Shown: positions 1-8,553 of the stretch, piece by piece
How positions within the stretch are numbered: the stretch's first letter is position 1
How the letters are laid out: each line of letters starts with the position of its first letter
Origin: Ferrovibrio terrae_A
GTDB taxonomy: Bacteria; Pseudomonadota; Alphaproteobacteria; Ferrovibrionales; Ferrovibrionaceae
Direction of reading: 5' to 3'
Length of the DNA: 64,000 bases
Assembly: GCF_943372915.1 (NCBI RefSeq)
Contig: NZ_CALSAN010000008.1
Location: forward strand, 62,001-126,000
The notes under the pieces: generated by a model
Databases searched by the model: none
The model's input: the letters and a program-made list of their open reading frames with translations, nothing else
What the model was told of the DNA's origin: nothing
Made by a program: the position numbers and the translations under genes

Positions 1-395
1 TCCTTCAGCACCAGGCGGATCTTGCTGTCTTCCTTCAGCAGCGTGAGCAGGCTGGGCTGCACCTGCTTGCAGTAGCCGCAGCGGTAATCGAAAAACTCGA
101 CGATGGTGACATCGCCCTTTGGATTGCCGGCAACGAAGGACACGCCATCCTCGAAGATCGCCTTGCGGTTGGCGGCGATGGCCGCCTTGGCGGCCTTGCC
201 GGCTTCGGCCTGCTGCTTGGCTTCCAGCGCATGCATCGCCTCGACCAGGATTTCCGGATTGCTGATCAGCACATCGCGCACGATCTGCTGCAGCGCCGCC
301 TTCTGCTCGGGCGTGAAAGGCTGGGGCTGCGCCGATGCCACAGACCCTGTGAACAGGGCCACCGCGACAACAGCAAAACGGGCAAAGCGAAACAT
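1..395 (-). CDS. DsbA-family thiol:disulfide oxidoreductase, C-terminus cut by window edge
   Basis: The first 131 codons of an exported thioredoxin-fold protein are present; the rest lies outside the window. A signal peptide (MFRFARFAVVAVALFTGSVA, cleavage near A20-SAQ) leads to a helical N-terminal region rich in Ala, Lys and Gln (about residues 28-75). This resembles the N-terminal helical segment of ScsC/Com1-type DsbA proteins. The thioredoxin-like domain follows, with a CGYC redox motif at C106/C109 after an EFFDYR strand. The family forms or isomerises disulfides in periplasmic proteins. The gene lies downstream of the M48 protease on the same strand with an 81 nt gap, so the two may be cotranscribed. 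The family call is secure, but oxidase versus isomerase cannot be decided. Confidence 0.88.
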   Translation of the reverse strand, partial: MFRFARFAVVAVALFTGSVASAQPQPFTPEQKAALQQIVRDVLISNPEILVEAMHALEAKQQAEAGKAAKAAIAANRKAIFEDGVSFVAGNPKGDVTIVEFFDYRCGYCKQVQPSLLTLLKEDSKIRLVLK

Positions 396-476
396 GTCTC
401 AATCCTCTTGGAAATCAGTCCGGACTATGCCCGGGCCACAGCCGGCGGCACAAGCCACAAGCCTGTGAAGGTGGGG

Positions 477-1880
477 TCAGCGACCGCCGCGGCGGCGATC
501 CTCGCGCTGGCCATCCTTGGCGGCGGCGACGATATCCTGCGCGCGCAGCCAGCCCGGCGTGCCCTCTTTCATCATCCGGCTGGCGCGCTCGGCCTGGCCC
601 AGCGCGTCACGGTAACTGCCCGATACGAGGAAACGCTCGGCCGAGGCCAATGATGCCATGCCGATATCGCCTGTTCGGCCATAGGCCACGGCGAGCTGCT
701 GCCAGGCGGCGCCATTGTCGGGTTCGCGCACCGTCACCTTCTTCAAGATATCGATCGCTTCAGCCAAGCGACTGTTGTCTTCCAACGCCACCATGCGCTG
801 ACCCAGACCCAGCGCCAGCAGCGGCTCGTTCGGCGCCAGCCGCTGGGCTTCCTGCATGCTGGGCAGCGACTCCGCCACCTTGCCCTGGTTGAGCAGGATG
901 TCGGATTTCAGTTCATGGAAATATGGATCGTTCGGATACAGCGCGATCAGCCCGTCGACTTCCTTGATCGCATTCTGGAAATCCAGGCCGCGGAAATAGG
1001 CGAAGGCACGGGCATAGCGGCCGTAGAGCGAGGTATCGCTCTGCGGATATTTGCGCAGTGTGGCCGGCAGGCCATCGAGATACCCGATCAGCTTGGCCTG
1101 CATACGCTTGAAGCGCTCGAGATTCTCCGGCGTATCGGGCGCATTGCGCGCCGGCGAGCGCGACAAACGGCCCTCCAGGGCGGCAACGCGTTCCGGCGTC
1201 ATCGGATGGGTGCGGGCATAAGGATCCTGGCGCTCATACATCAGGGCTTCCTGGTTGCCGATGATGCGCAGGAATTCGACCAGGCCAGAGGCCGACTGGT
1301 TGGTCTGCTCCAGGAAACTGGCGCCGGCCTGGTCGGCCGCCGATTCCTGCGCCCGGGTGAAAGCCAGCAGGTTGCGTTCGGCGACCTGCTGGCCGCCGAG
1401 CACGGCCGCCGCCGCGCCCTCGCCCGAGCCGGCGACCGCCGCGGCAGCACCAAACAGCAGGGACAGGATCATCGCGGTGGAAGCGGTGTCGATGGCATCG
1501 GACAGGCGGGCCAGATGGCCGCCGGCGATATGGCCGATTTCATGGGCCAGCACGCCGATCACCTGGGCCGGCCGGTCGGCCCGGATCAGCAAGCCGGTAT
1601 TGATGAAGATACGCTGGCCACCGGCCACGAAGGCGTTCAGGGCACGGTCGTTGACCAGATGCACCGTGATGGCTTCATTGGACAATCCGGCCGCCCCGAA
1701 GAGTGGCGCCGAATAGGCGCGGATGGTATTTTCGATCTCGGCGTCGCGCACAAGAGAAATGCTGTTGCGGCGCTGGGCCTCGGCCGCGGTCGGCAGAATC
1801 GCGCTGGCGGCCGTCAGCAGCATACACCCGACAGCCACAAGACGTCGGATCAACGAACGGCGGATGAGAGAACGGCGCAT
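477..1880 (-). CDS. M48 family metalloprotease with TPR domain (BepA/YfgC-like)
   Basis: This is a 467-residue exported zinc protease. The signal peptide has an unusual repeated n-region (MRRSLIRRSLIRR) ending near AEAQ. The catalytic motif HEIGH lies at H113-H117, with a downstream glutamate ligand in ESAADQAG (about E179). A hydrophobic Ala/Gly-rich stretch lies between them. The C-terminal half contains TPR-like helices (about residues 255-460). BepA-like proteins perform quality control of outer-membrane proteins such as LptD and BamA in the periplasm. An upstream GTG at 1901 would add seven residues, but the ATG at 1880 gives a cleaner signal peptide. Its start codon overlaps the divergent gene's start by 2 nt. 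Confidence 0.9.
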   Translation of the reverse strand: MRRSLIRRSLIRRLVAVGCMLLTAASAILPTAAEAQRRNSISLVRDAEIENTIRAYSAPLFGAAGLSNEAITVHLVNDRALNAFVAGGQRIFINTGLLIRADRPAQVIGVLAHEIGHIAGGHLARLSDAIDTASTAMILSLLFGAAAAVAGSGEGAAAAVLGGQQVAERNLLAFTRAQESAADQAGASFLEQTNQSASGLVEFLRIIGNQEALMYERQDPYARTHPMTPERVAALEGRLSRSPARNAPDTPENLERFKRMQAKLIGYLDGLPATLRKYPQSDTSLYGRYARAFAYFRGLDFQNAIKEVDGLIALYPNDPYFHELKSDILLNQGKVAESLPSMQEAQRLAPNEPLLALGLGQRMVALEDNSRLAEAIDILKKVTVREPDNGAAWQQLAVAYGRTGDIGMASLASAERFLVSGSYRDALGQAERASRMMKEGTPGWLRAQDIVAAAKDGQREDRRRGGR

Positions 1881-3459
1881 GGCGAAGTATTGTCCCAACA
1901 CAACGGGCGGCCTCCTGCAGCATCGTAGAGGTAAGCATGGTCGTACCGTCCGTCAATGCGCCCTGCTCGCCCTGGTAGCGTTAATGACCGCCTCCTGCGG
2001 GAAGGGCGCCTGGTTCCAGTCGGAAGAAGGCCCCGGCACCATTAACTATCTGGCCAATTTCCGCGGCGGCGTGGCCGCCGACGAGCCCCGTGCCGCCATG
2101 GTGGCCCGCGATATCCTGCAAAATGGCGGCAGCGCTGCCGATGCCGTGGTGGCGGCTGCACTGGCCTATGCCGTCACCTACCCCTCGGGCGCCGGCCTGG
2201 GCGGCGGCGGCGTCTGTGTCGCCAGCAATGCCGTCACCAAGAAAGCGGAAACCATCGAATTCCCGGCCATAGCGCCGACGGCAGGCGGCCCGGTCGCCAT
2301 CCCGGCAATGGTACGGGGGCTGGGCCTGCTGCAGAGCAAATACGGTCGCCTGCGCTGGGAAGCCGTGGTCACGCCGGCCGAGCAACTGGCGCGCTTTGGC
2401 GAGGCGGCCAGCCGCGCCTTCGTGCAGGCCGCGGTCGAGACGCAGCCGCCGGTCACCGACAGCCCGGCCCTGCGCACCATCTTTGGCACCCGCAGCGGCA
2501 TGGTGCCGCAGGAAGGCGAAACGCGCACCCAGCTCAGCCTCGCTGGCGTGCTGGCACGGCTGCGCATGGGCGGCCCCAACGAACTGTATCAGGGCAATCT
2601 GGCGCAGCTGCTGCTGGCCGATATCGCAGCCACCGGTGGCAAGGTGACAGCCGAGGAACTCAGCGGCTATGCCGCCGCCATCAACAAGCCGATCGAGGTG
2701 CCGTTCGACAACGCGGTCACCATCTATGCCGCAAACACGCCGGCTGGCGGCGCTGTGGCCGCCTGGCTGCTGGAGCAGACCTATGACGGCGGCAGCTTCT
2801 TCCGCAACTCCAACCTGTTCGGCAGCGGCAGTGGTAGCGCCGTGCGCGGCGACAAATTTGCCGCCAGCCTGGGCCAGGCCTATCGCAGCGATCCCAACAC
2901 CCTGCCGATGAACAGCTTCGGCTCCAGCAGCGTCGCGGCGATGGACAGCCGCGGTGGCGCCGCAGCCTGTGCCTTCAGCATGGGGCTGTCATATGGCTCC
3001 CGCCTGGTCGGTCGTGAGACCGGCATCCTGTTTGCCGCACCGCCGGGTCTTGGCGGCGACGAAACGCCGTATCTTACCGCCGTGGTCGGCTTCGTGCCGC
3101 GCACCAGCCAGTCCTTCTTCGCCGTGGCCGGCAGCGGTGGCGCACCGAGCGCCTCCGCCGTGGCCTATAGTGTGCTGCAGGTGGCGCTGGGCAAGACGAA
3201 AACCGATCCCGCCGCGCCCGCGCTGGACATGCCGCGCCTATTCCAGGCCAATCCGCAATCGACCCTGCTGGTCGAGCCGGGCACCGATCCGGCGCTGTAC
3301 AAGGAGATGCAGCAGCGCGGCGTCACGGTGAACGAGATCGGCCGGCTTGGTCGCGTCAACCTCACCTATTGCAGCGGCGGACTGCCGCGCGATCCGGCCA
3401 CCTGCAGCTTCGCCACCGACCGGCGCGGCTACGGCCTCGCCTTTGGCCGCAATTACTGA
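1879..3459 (+). CDS. gamma-glutamyltransferase-like lipoprotein, probably catalytically altered
   Basis: The protein is about 526 residues from the ATG at 1879, which has a GAGAGA Shine-Dalgarno about 8 nt upstream. It has a hydrophobic segment ending in a lipobox-like LMTASC. The body follows the gamma-glutamyltranspeptidase fold: a GLGGGG motif near the N-terminus, a FPAIAPT segment and an IPAMVRG segment. A GSGGAPSAS stretch stands near where GGTs have the oxyanion GSPGG motif. At the autocleavage site, where GGTs carry Thr-Thr-His, this protein reads GSSSVAAMD, so Ser replaces the nucleophilic Thr and the His is absent. It may be an inactive or altered-specificity relative. The exact start is uncertain: 1984 is another in-frame ATG, and an out-of-frame ATG with a good SD sits at 1937. 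Confidence 0.75.
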   Translation: MAKYCPNTTGGLLQHRRGKHGRTVRQCALLALVALMTASCGKGAWFQSEEGPGTINYLANFRGGVAADEPRAAMVARDILQNGGSAADAVVAAALAYAVTYPSGAGLGGGGVCVASNAVTKKAETIEFPAIAPTAGGPVAIPAMVRGLGLLQSKYGRLRWEAVVTPAEQLARFGEAASRAFVQAAVETQPPVTDSPALRTIFGTRSGMVPQEGETRTQLSLAGVLARLRMGGPNELYQGNLAQLLLADIAATGGKVTAEELSGYAAAINKPIEVPFDNAVTIYAANTPAGGAVAAWLLEQTYDGGSFFRNSNLFGSGSGSAVRGDKFAASLGQAYRSDPNTLPMNSFGSSSVAAMDSRGGAAACAFSMGLSYGSRLVGRETGILFAAPPGLGGDETPYLTAVVGFVPRTSQSFFAVAGSGGAPSASAVAYSVLQVALGKTKTDPAAPALDMPRLFQANPQSTLLVEPGTDPALYKEMQQRGVTVNEIGRLGRVNLTYCSGGLPRDPATCSFATDRRGYGLAFGRNY

Positions 3460-3466
3460 CGCCGCC

Positions 3467-4615
3467 ATGATGCCGAAGCCTTCGCGACGGGGCGCCATCG
3501 ACCCTTTCTTCGTCATGGAAGTGATGAAGGCCGCCGCATCGCGCGAGGCCGCCGGCGGCGATGTGATTCATATGGAGGTCGGCCAACCCTCCACGCCGGC
3601 ACCGCGCAAGGCCATCGAAGCCGCAACGGAGGCGATGCAGCGCGATCCGCTCGGCTACACGCTGGCGCTCGGGATTCCCGAGTTGCGTGCGGCGATCGCG
3701 CGGCATTACAGGAGCTATTACGGCCTCGATGTGCCGGCAGAACGGATCGTCGTCACCACCGGCTCATCGGCGGGTTTCCAGCTGGCGTTTCTCTCGGCCT
3801 TTGATGCCGGCGACAAGGTCGCGCTGGGCGAGCCGGCCTATCCGGCCTATCGCAACATCCTGAAGGCGCTCGACCTCAATCCGGCGATGATCGTCACCGA
3901 GCCGGAGACCCGCTTCCAGCCGACACCGGATCTGATCAACGCGCAGGCGCCGGATGCCAGGGGTGTGCTGGTGGCGAGCCCGGCCAATCCGACCGGCACC
4001 ATGCTGGGCGATGCCGAAATGAAGGCCCTGGTGGATGACTGCGCCGCGAACGGCCGCTGGCTGATCGTCGACGAGATCTATCACGGCATCACGTATAACG
4101 GCCGCGCGCAGTCGGTGCTGGCGCTGACCGACCAGGCCATCGTGATCAACAGCTTCAGCAAATACTTCTCGATGACCGGCTGGCGGCTTGGCTGGATGGT
4201 GGTGCCCGAGGCCCTGCTGCGGCCGATCGAATGCCTGACGCAGAATTTCTACATCTCGGCACCCGGCATCAGCCAGGTGGCCGGCGTCGCCGCACTCGAC
4301 TCATATGAAGAACTTGAAGCCAATGTGGCGCGCTATGCGAAGAACCGCGAGATCCTGCTGAACGAATTGCCCAAGGCTGGATTTGATCGCCTGGCCCCGG
4401 CCGATGGCGCATTTTATCTCTATGCCGATATCAGCCGCTTCACCAACGATGCGAACGACTTCTGCAAGCGCATGCTGGCCGAAACCGGCATCGCGGCGAC
4501 GCCGGGCTTCGATTTCGACCGCGGCCGCGGCCATTACTTCATGCGCTATTCCTTTGCCGGCAGCACCGAGCGCATGATCGAGGCAGCAAAGCGGCTGAAG
4601 GGCTGGGTGAAATAG
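3467..4615 (+). CDS. pyridoxal-phosphate aminotransferase class I/II (AspC-like)
   Basis: This 382-residue fold type I aminotransferase starts 7 nt after the preceding stop codon; a second ATG follows immediately at 3470. Visible landmarks are EVGQPSTPAP near the N-terminus (substrate entrance), TGSSAGFQ (PLP phosphate region), ASPANPTGT (the NPTG box), VDEIYHG, and the Schiff-base lysine in NSFSKYFSMTGWRLGW. An Arg near the C-terminus (MRYSFAGS) matches the alpha-carboxylate binding region. The family moves amino groups between aspartate or aromatic amino acids and 2-oxoacids in the cytoplasm. The gene probably forms an operon with the GGT-like gene. The exact substrate cannot be read from the sequence. 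Confidence 0.92.
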   Translation: MMPKPSRRGAIDPFFVMEVMKAAASREAAGGDVIHMEVGQPSTPAPRKAIEAATEAMQRDPLGYTLALGIPELRAAIARHYRSYYGLDVPAERIVVTTGSSAGFQLAFLSAFDAGDKVALGEPAYPAYRNILKALDLNPAMIVTEPETRFQPTPDLINAQAPDARGVLVASPANPTGTMLGDAEMKALVDDCAANGRWLIVDEIYHGITYNGRAQSVLALTDQAIVINSFSKYFSMTGWRLGWMVVPEALLRPIECLTQNFYISAPGISQVAGVAALDSYEELEANVARYAKNREILLNELPKAGFDRLAPADGAFYLYADISRFTNDANDFCKRMLAETGIAATPGFDFDRGRGHYFMRYSFAGSTERMIEAAKRLKGWVK

Positions 4616-4618
4616 GCG

Positions 4619-5083
4619 TCAGGCGGCGCCGTCGAGGCGAAACGCCACGAACTCGCCTTCGAAACGCCCGCCGAGGATTTCACCACACTGCACCACCGAC
4701 TGCGCCACGATGCGGGCGCGGCCCTTGCGCCGAAGCATCTTTATAAACAGCGGCCAGGCGGCAGGATCGGCCAGCGTTGCCGTGGCGGTGAAGTCGCTTT
4801 CGATCGGTGCGTCGTAATCCATGTGGTTGGACTGGATCACCAGCCGGGTGCGCAGTCCTTCGGCATTCAGACGCAGATTGACCAGCGACCAGGCCGACAG
4901 GATCGCCAGCGTCGAGACGCTGCCGCCAAAGGCCGTGCTGCGATGATTGATGTTAGGCGCCAGCGGCGCGCCAAGCGTTACGGCCTCGAACGAGGCCGAT
5001 ATGACCGAAACCTGCATCGCCGCCGAGAGCGGGATATGGTTGTGCAGATAGGCTTCGAGCGCGGGCGCTGACTCGGCGGTCAT
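4619..5083 (-). CDS. YiiD C-terminal-type hot-dog fold protein
   Basis: This 154-residue protein is a stand-alone version of the hot-dog (thioesterase-like) domain found at the C-terminus of E. coli YiiD. Diagnostic segments are the N-terminal LHNHIPLSAAMQV, the APLAPNINHRSTAFGGS stretch (the helix-entry signature of this subfamily, with the conserved Asn-His) and LVIQSNHMDYDAPI. The E. coli relative has, as far as I recall, been reported to decarboxylate malonyl-ACP to acetyl-ACP, feeding fatty-acid initiation. A plain acyl-CoA/ACP thioesterase role is the alternative. It lies 15 nt downstream of a GNAT gene, which corresponds to the N-terminal half of YiiD. Both follow rne, presumably in one transcript. 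Confidence 0.82.
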   Translation of the reverse strand: MTAESAPALEAYLHNHIPLSAAMQVSVISASFEAVTLGAPLAPNINHRSTAFGGSVSTLAILSAWSLVNLRLNAEGLRTRLVIQSNHMDYDAPIESDFTATATLADPAAWPLFIKMLRRKGRARIVAQSVVQCGEILGGRFEGEFVAFRLDGAA

Positions 5084-5098
5084 CGACCAGCCGTCTGG

Positions 5099-5566
5099 CT
5101 ACGCCGTCGCGTCCAGCGCCTTGGCCATATGCACCAGCTCGCGACCTTCGTAGGTCTCCGAACCGGTCTCGGCATAGCCAAGATGGGCATAGAGCTTGCG
5201 GTTCTCGGTGAACAGCGCGTTGGTGTAGAGCCGCACCTCGCTGAAGCCGCGGTCCAGCGCCTGCGTCTCGGCGAAATCGAGCAGGCGACGGCCAAGACCG
5301 GTACCCTGCTGGGTCGGATCGACCGCCACGCTCCAGATCAGCAGATGATCGGCGGCGGTGCGCAGCACCAGCGCACCGGCCAGGCCGTCTTCGACGCCAT
5401 CGACCACCCAAACCTCGTAGGCCTGCAGCAGGCCGGCGGCGGTTTCCGCCATCGGCTGCGGTTCGGCGCCGATCAGGGGCACGTATTTGACATAGGCGCG
5501 CTTCTGCAAGGCACCCAGCCGCGCCTCGTCTTTCGACGTGGCGCGGCGGATTGGCGGTTCGATCAT
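5099..5566 (-). CDS. GNAT-family N-acetyltransferase
   Basis: This 155-residue acyltransferase carries the full GNAT core: an N-terminal IRRATSKDEARL strand and helix, a central strand LLIWSVAVDP, and the acetyl-CoA pyrophosphate loop QQGTGLGRRLL, followed by RLYTNALFTENRKLYAHLGY. It would transfer an acetyl group from acetyl-CoA to an amine, but the substrate is unknown. The ATG at 5566, 8 nt after the rne stop, is preferred over a GTG at 5587 that would overlap rne. Its pairing with the downstream hot-dog gene reproduces the domain order of the fused E. coli protein YiiD. Confidence 0.85.
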   Translation of the reverse strand: MIEPPIRRATSKDEARLGALQKRAYVKYVPLIGAEPQPMAETAAGLLQAYEVWVVDGVEDGLAGALVLRTAADHLLIWSVAVDPTQQGTGLGRRLLDFAETQALDRGFSEVRLYTNALFTENRKLYAHLGYAETGSETYEGRELVHMAKALDATA

Positions 5567-5574
5567 CGGTGCGC

Positions 5575-8553
5575 TCAACGGCGCCACCAGCCCTTTTTCG
5601 GGGCTGGCGCATCGGCAGCCGTATCGGCAGTGCCATCGGGCGCAATCACCGTGGTTGCGAAAACCGGACCGGTGCTGATGGGTGCAGCCGGGGCCGGGGC
5701 GACGGGCGGCGGCACGGGAGCCGCAGCCGCGGGCTGCTCGATCACGGGCGGCGCCGCAACCGGCGGTTCCTCAACCGGCTTGAGGGCTTCCGGCGCATGG
5801 GCAATCGGCTTAGCCGGGGCCTGCGCAGGCTCTTCATCGCCGAAATCGAAATCGGGCACGCCATCCAGCATGGCGCCGATCGCTGCCGGCGTCATCGCAC
5901 TGACGTTATTGTCGTAGCTGTCATCGCGACGCGGGCGATCCTCGCGTGGCGCCCGCTCGGCACGCGGTTGGCGCTCGCCGGTGCGTTCACCGCCCTCGCT
6001 GCCGTCTTCACGGCCACGCCGGCGGCGACCGCCGCGACGGCCACGGCGACGGCGACGGCCTTCGCCATCCTGGCCTTCACCCTGGGCTTCGCCATCGCGC
6101 GCCTCGGTCGACGGTTCGCCGGCCTCGTCATCGCCAGACTCATCGGCAATATCGTCGCCAGCTGTGCCGGCCTCGGCATCGCCGCCTTCAGAGGCTTCAG
6201 CCCCTTCGGCGCTGACGCCATCTTCACGGCCGCCCTCTTCACGACCACGACCGCCACGACGGCGACGGCGACGGCGGCGACGGCGGGCATCGCCTTCGGC
6301 GCCCTCTTCCGTGCCGTTGCCGGCTTCGGTCGTGGCTTCGGTTTCGCTGTCGCCCTCTTCCGCTGCGTCGCCATCTTCGGCATCGCTGGCATAGGCGCTT
6401 TCCTGCGTGATCGGGCGCATCGGGTCGAGCTTGACCGGTGCCTCGGGACGATTCACCTCGCCCGGCTGACGCGTCTTGCTGCGCTCGATGCGGAAGTCCG
6501 GCGGCACCAGGCTGGGATCGGCGGCCAGGATCACGCGCATGATGTAGCGGCGTTCCATGTCGCCGATGCGATCACGCTTGTGATTGAGCAGATAGAGCGC
6601 CACTTCCGCCGACATCGCCACGGTGATCTCGGCCGAACGGTCGCGGATGCCCTCTTCCTCGATGGCGCGCAGCACGGTGAGCGCCGTCGATTCAATCGAG
6701 CGGACATAGCCACGGCCCTGGCAATGCGGGCAGGGCATGGTCGAGCTTTCCAGCAGGCTGGGGCGCAGGCGCTGGCGCGACATCTCAAGCAGGCCGAAGC
6801 CGGAGATGCGGCCGACCTGGATGCGCGCGCGGTCGTTGCGCAGGCATTCCTTCAGCTTCTGCTCCACCTTGCGGATGTTGCGGTTCTCTTCCATGTCGAT
6901 GAAATCGATCACGACGAGGCCGGCAAGATCGCGCAGGCGCAACTGGCGGGCGACCTCTTCGGCCGCCTCCAGATTGGTCTTGTACGCCGTCTCTTCGATA
7001 TTGTGCTCGCGGGTCGACTTGCCCGAGTTCACGTCAATGGAGACCAGCGCTTCGGTGGGGTTGATGACGATGTAACCGCCCGAGCGCAGCTGCACGGTGG
7101 GCGAGAACATGGCATCGAGCTGCTGTTCGACCTGGTAACGGGTGAACAGCGGAATCTTGTCCTGATACTGCTTCACGTTGTCGGCGTGATTGGGCATCAG
7201 CATCTGCATGAAGTCATGCGCGAAGCGATAGCCTTCCTCGCCTTCCACGATCACTTCGTCGATCTGATCCGAATAGAGATCGCGGATCGAGCGCTTGATC
7301 AGGCCGGCCTCTTCATAGATCAGGGCCGGAGCCGAGGATTCCAGCGTGCGCTCGCGGATGCTGTCCCAACTGCGCAGCAGGTATTCGAAGTCGCGCTTGA
7401 TCTCCGGCTTGGAGCGTTCCATGCCGGCGGTGCGCACGATCACGCCCATGCCGTCCTGGATATCCAGCTCCGCCGTGATCGCCTTCAGACGCTTGCGGTC
7501 TGCCTGCGACTGGATCTTGCGCGAGATGCCGCCACCACGGGCGGTATTGGGCATCAGCACGCAATAGCGGCCGGCGAGCGACAGATAGGTGGTGAGGGCT
7601 GCGCCCTTGTTGCCGCGTTCTTCCTTGACCACCTGCACCAGCATGATCTGGCGGCGCTTGATGACTTCCTGGATCTTGTAGCGGCGGAAGACATTGGTGC
7701 GGCGGCGGCGCGCACGACTTTCATCGCCGTCATCGCCCTTGCCGCCGTTTTCCTCGCCACCCTTGGCTTCATCAGAATGGGCTTCATCGGCATGGGCTTC
7801 ATCGGCGCCATGCTCATGATGATCGTGATCGTGGTGATCGTGGTCGTCGCCATTTTCGGCAGGTGCCGTGATGGTGGGAATCGGCGCCGCAACATGCGGC
7901 ACGTTCCAGTAGGCTGGCTGGCCGTTCGATTCAGTCGCGGCTTCAACCGGCGCTTCGACGGCAGGCGCCGGTGCAGCAACGGTTTCTTCCTGTTCGGCGC
8001 GCGCAGACACGGGCGCCGCTTCGGCAACCGCTTCGGCAGCAGCAGCGGTTTCAGCAGCCGGCGCTTCGGCGGCGGCGTCCGAGGTCACCGGTTCTGCCGT
8101 GATCTCTTCGACCGTGTCGTAATCGCCTTCGACGATCTCGACCCCGGCGTCACCGTTACCATCATGCTCGGCATCGCCCGCAGACGACGACCCGGCATTG
8201 CGGCGCGCGGCACGGGCTTCCTCGGCGGCCAGCTCAGCTTCCTCGGCTTCGGCGGCACGCGCCTCTTCCTCGGCCTGCTGTGCCAGCAGGGCCTGCCGGT
8301 CGGCAATCGGAATCTGGTAGTAATCCGGATGGATTTCGCTGAAGGCCAGGAAGCCGTGGCGGTTGCCGCCATATTCGACAAAGGCCGCCTGCAACGAGGG
8401 CTCCACGCGGGTGACCCGCGCAAGATAGATGTTGCCCTTGTTTACCTGCTTGGTGGAGGTCTCGTAATCGAACTCTTCGAGCCGAGTACCCTTCACGACC
8501 ACAACCCGGGTTTCCTCCGGATGGGTCGCATCAATCAACATACGCATGCCCAT
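5575..8553 (-). CDS. rne: ribonuclease E
   Basis: This 992-residue RNase E/G-family endoribonuclease starts MGMRMLIDATHPEE, a typical alphaproteobacterial form. The S1 domain begins around residue 35 and is split by a long acidic, Ala/Glu/His-rich insertion (about residues 85-290). Such insertions are typical of alphaproteobacterial RNase E and absent from E. coli. The catalytic core has the DNase I-like segment with metal-binding aspartates in VSIDVNSGKSTRE and LVVIDFIDME, then the Zn-link CPHCQGRGYVRS. The C-terminal about 300 residues are disordered, with alternating acidic and Arg/Gly-rich runs and a Pro/Ala tail ending GWWRR. This is the degradosome scaffold and RNA-binding region. The enzyme starts mRNA decay and processes rRNA and tRNA at the inner membrane or nucleoid. 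Confidence 0.97.
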   Translation of the reverse strand: MGMRMLIDATHPEETRVVVVKGTRLEEFDYETSTKQVNKGNIYLARVTRVEPSLQAAFVEYGGNRHGFLAFSEIHPDYYQIPIADRQALLAQQAEEEARAAEAEEAELAAEEARAARRNAGSSSAGDAEHDGNGDAGVEIVEGDYDTVEEITAEPVTSDAAAEAPAAETAAAAEAVAEAAPVSARAEQEETVAAPAPAVEAPVEAATESNGQPAYWNVPHVAAPIPTITAPAENGDDHDHHDHDHHEHGADEAHADEAHSDEAKGGEENGGKGDDGDESRARRRRTNVFRRYKIQEVIKRRQIMLVQVVKEERGNKGAALTTYLSLAGRYCVLMPNTARGGGISRKIQSQADRKRLKAITAELDIQDGMGVIVRTAGMERSKPEIKRDFEYLLRSWDSIRERTLESSAPALIYEEAGLIKRSIRDLYSDQIDEVIVEGEEGYRFAHDFMQMLMPNHADNVKQYQDKIPLFTRYQVEQQLDAMFSPTVQLRSGGYIVINPTEALVSIDVNSGKSTREHNIEETAYKTNLEAAEEVARQLRLRDLAGLVVIDFIDMEENRNIRKVEQKLKECLRNDRARIQVGRISGFGLLEMSRQRLRPSLLESSTMPCPHCQGRGYVRSIESTALTVLRAIEEEGIRDRSAEITVAMSAEVALYLLNHKRDRIGDMERRYIMRVILAADPSLVPPDFRIERSKTRQPGEVNRPEAPVKLDPMRPITQESAYASDAEDGDAAEEGDSETEATTEAGNGTEEGAEGDARRRRRRRRRRGGRGREEGGREDGVSAEGAEASEGGDAEAGTAGDDIADESGDDEAGEPSTEARDGEAQGEGQDGEGRRRRRGRRGGRRRRGREDGSEGGERTGERQPRAERAPREDRPRRDDSYDNNVSAMTPAAIGAMLDGVPDFDFGDEEPAQAPAKPIAHAPEALKPVEEPPVAAPPVIEQPAAAAPVPPPVAPAPAAPISTGPVFATTVIAPDGTADTAADAPAPKKGWWRR

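Noticed and set aside
915..1928. Plus-strand open frame opposite the M48 protease
   Set aside because: No recognisable domain, whereas the minus strand gives HEIGH, signal peptide and TPR helices.
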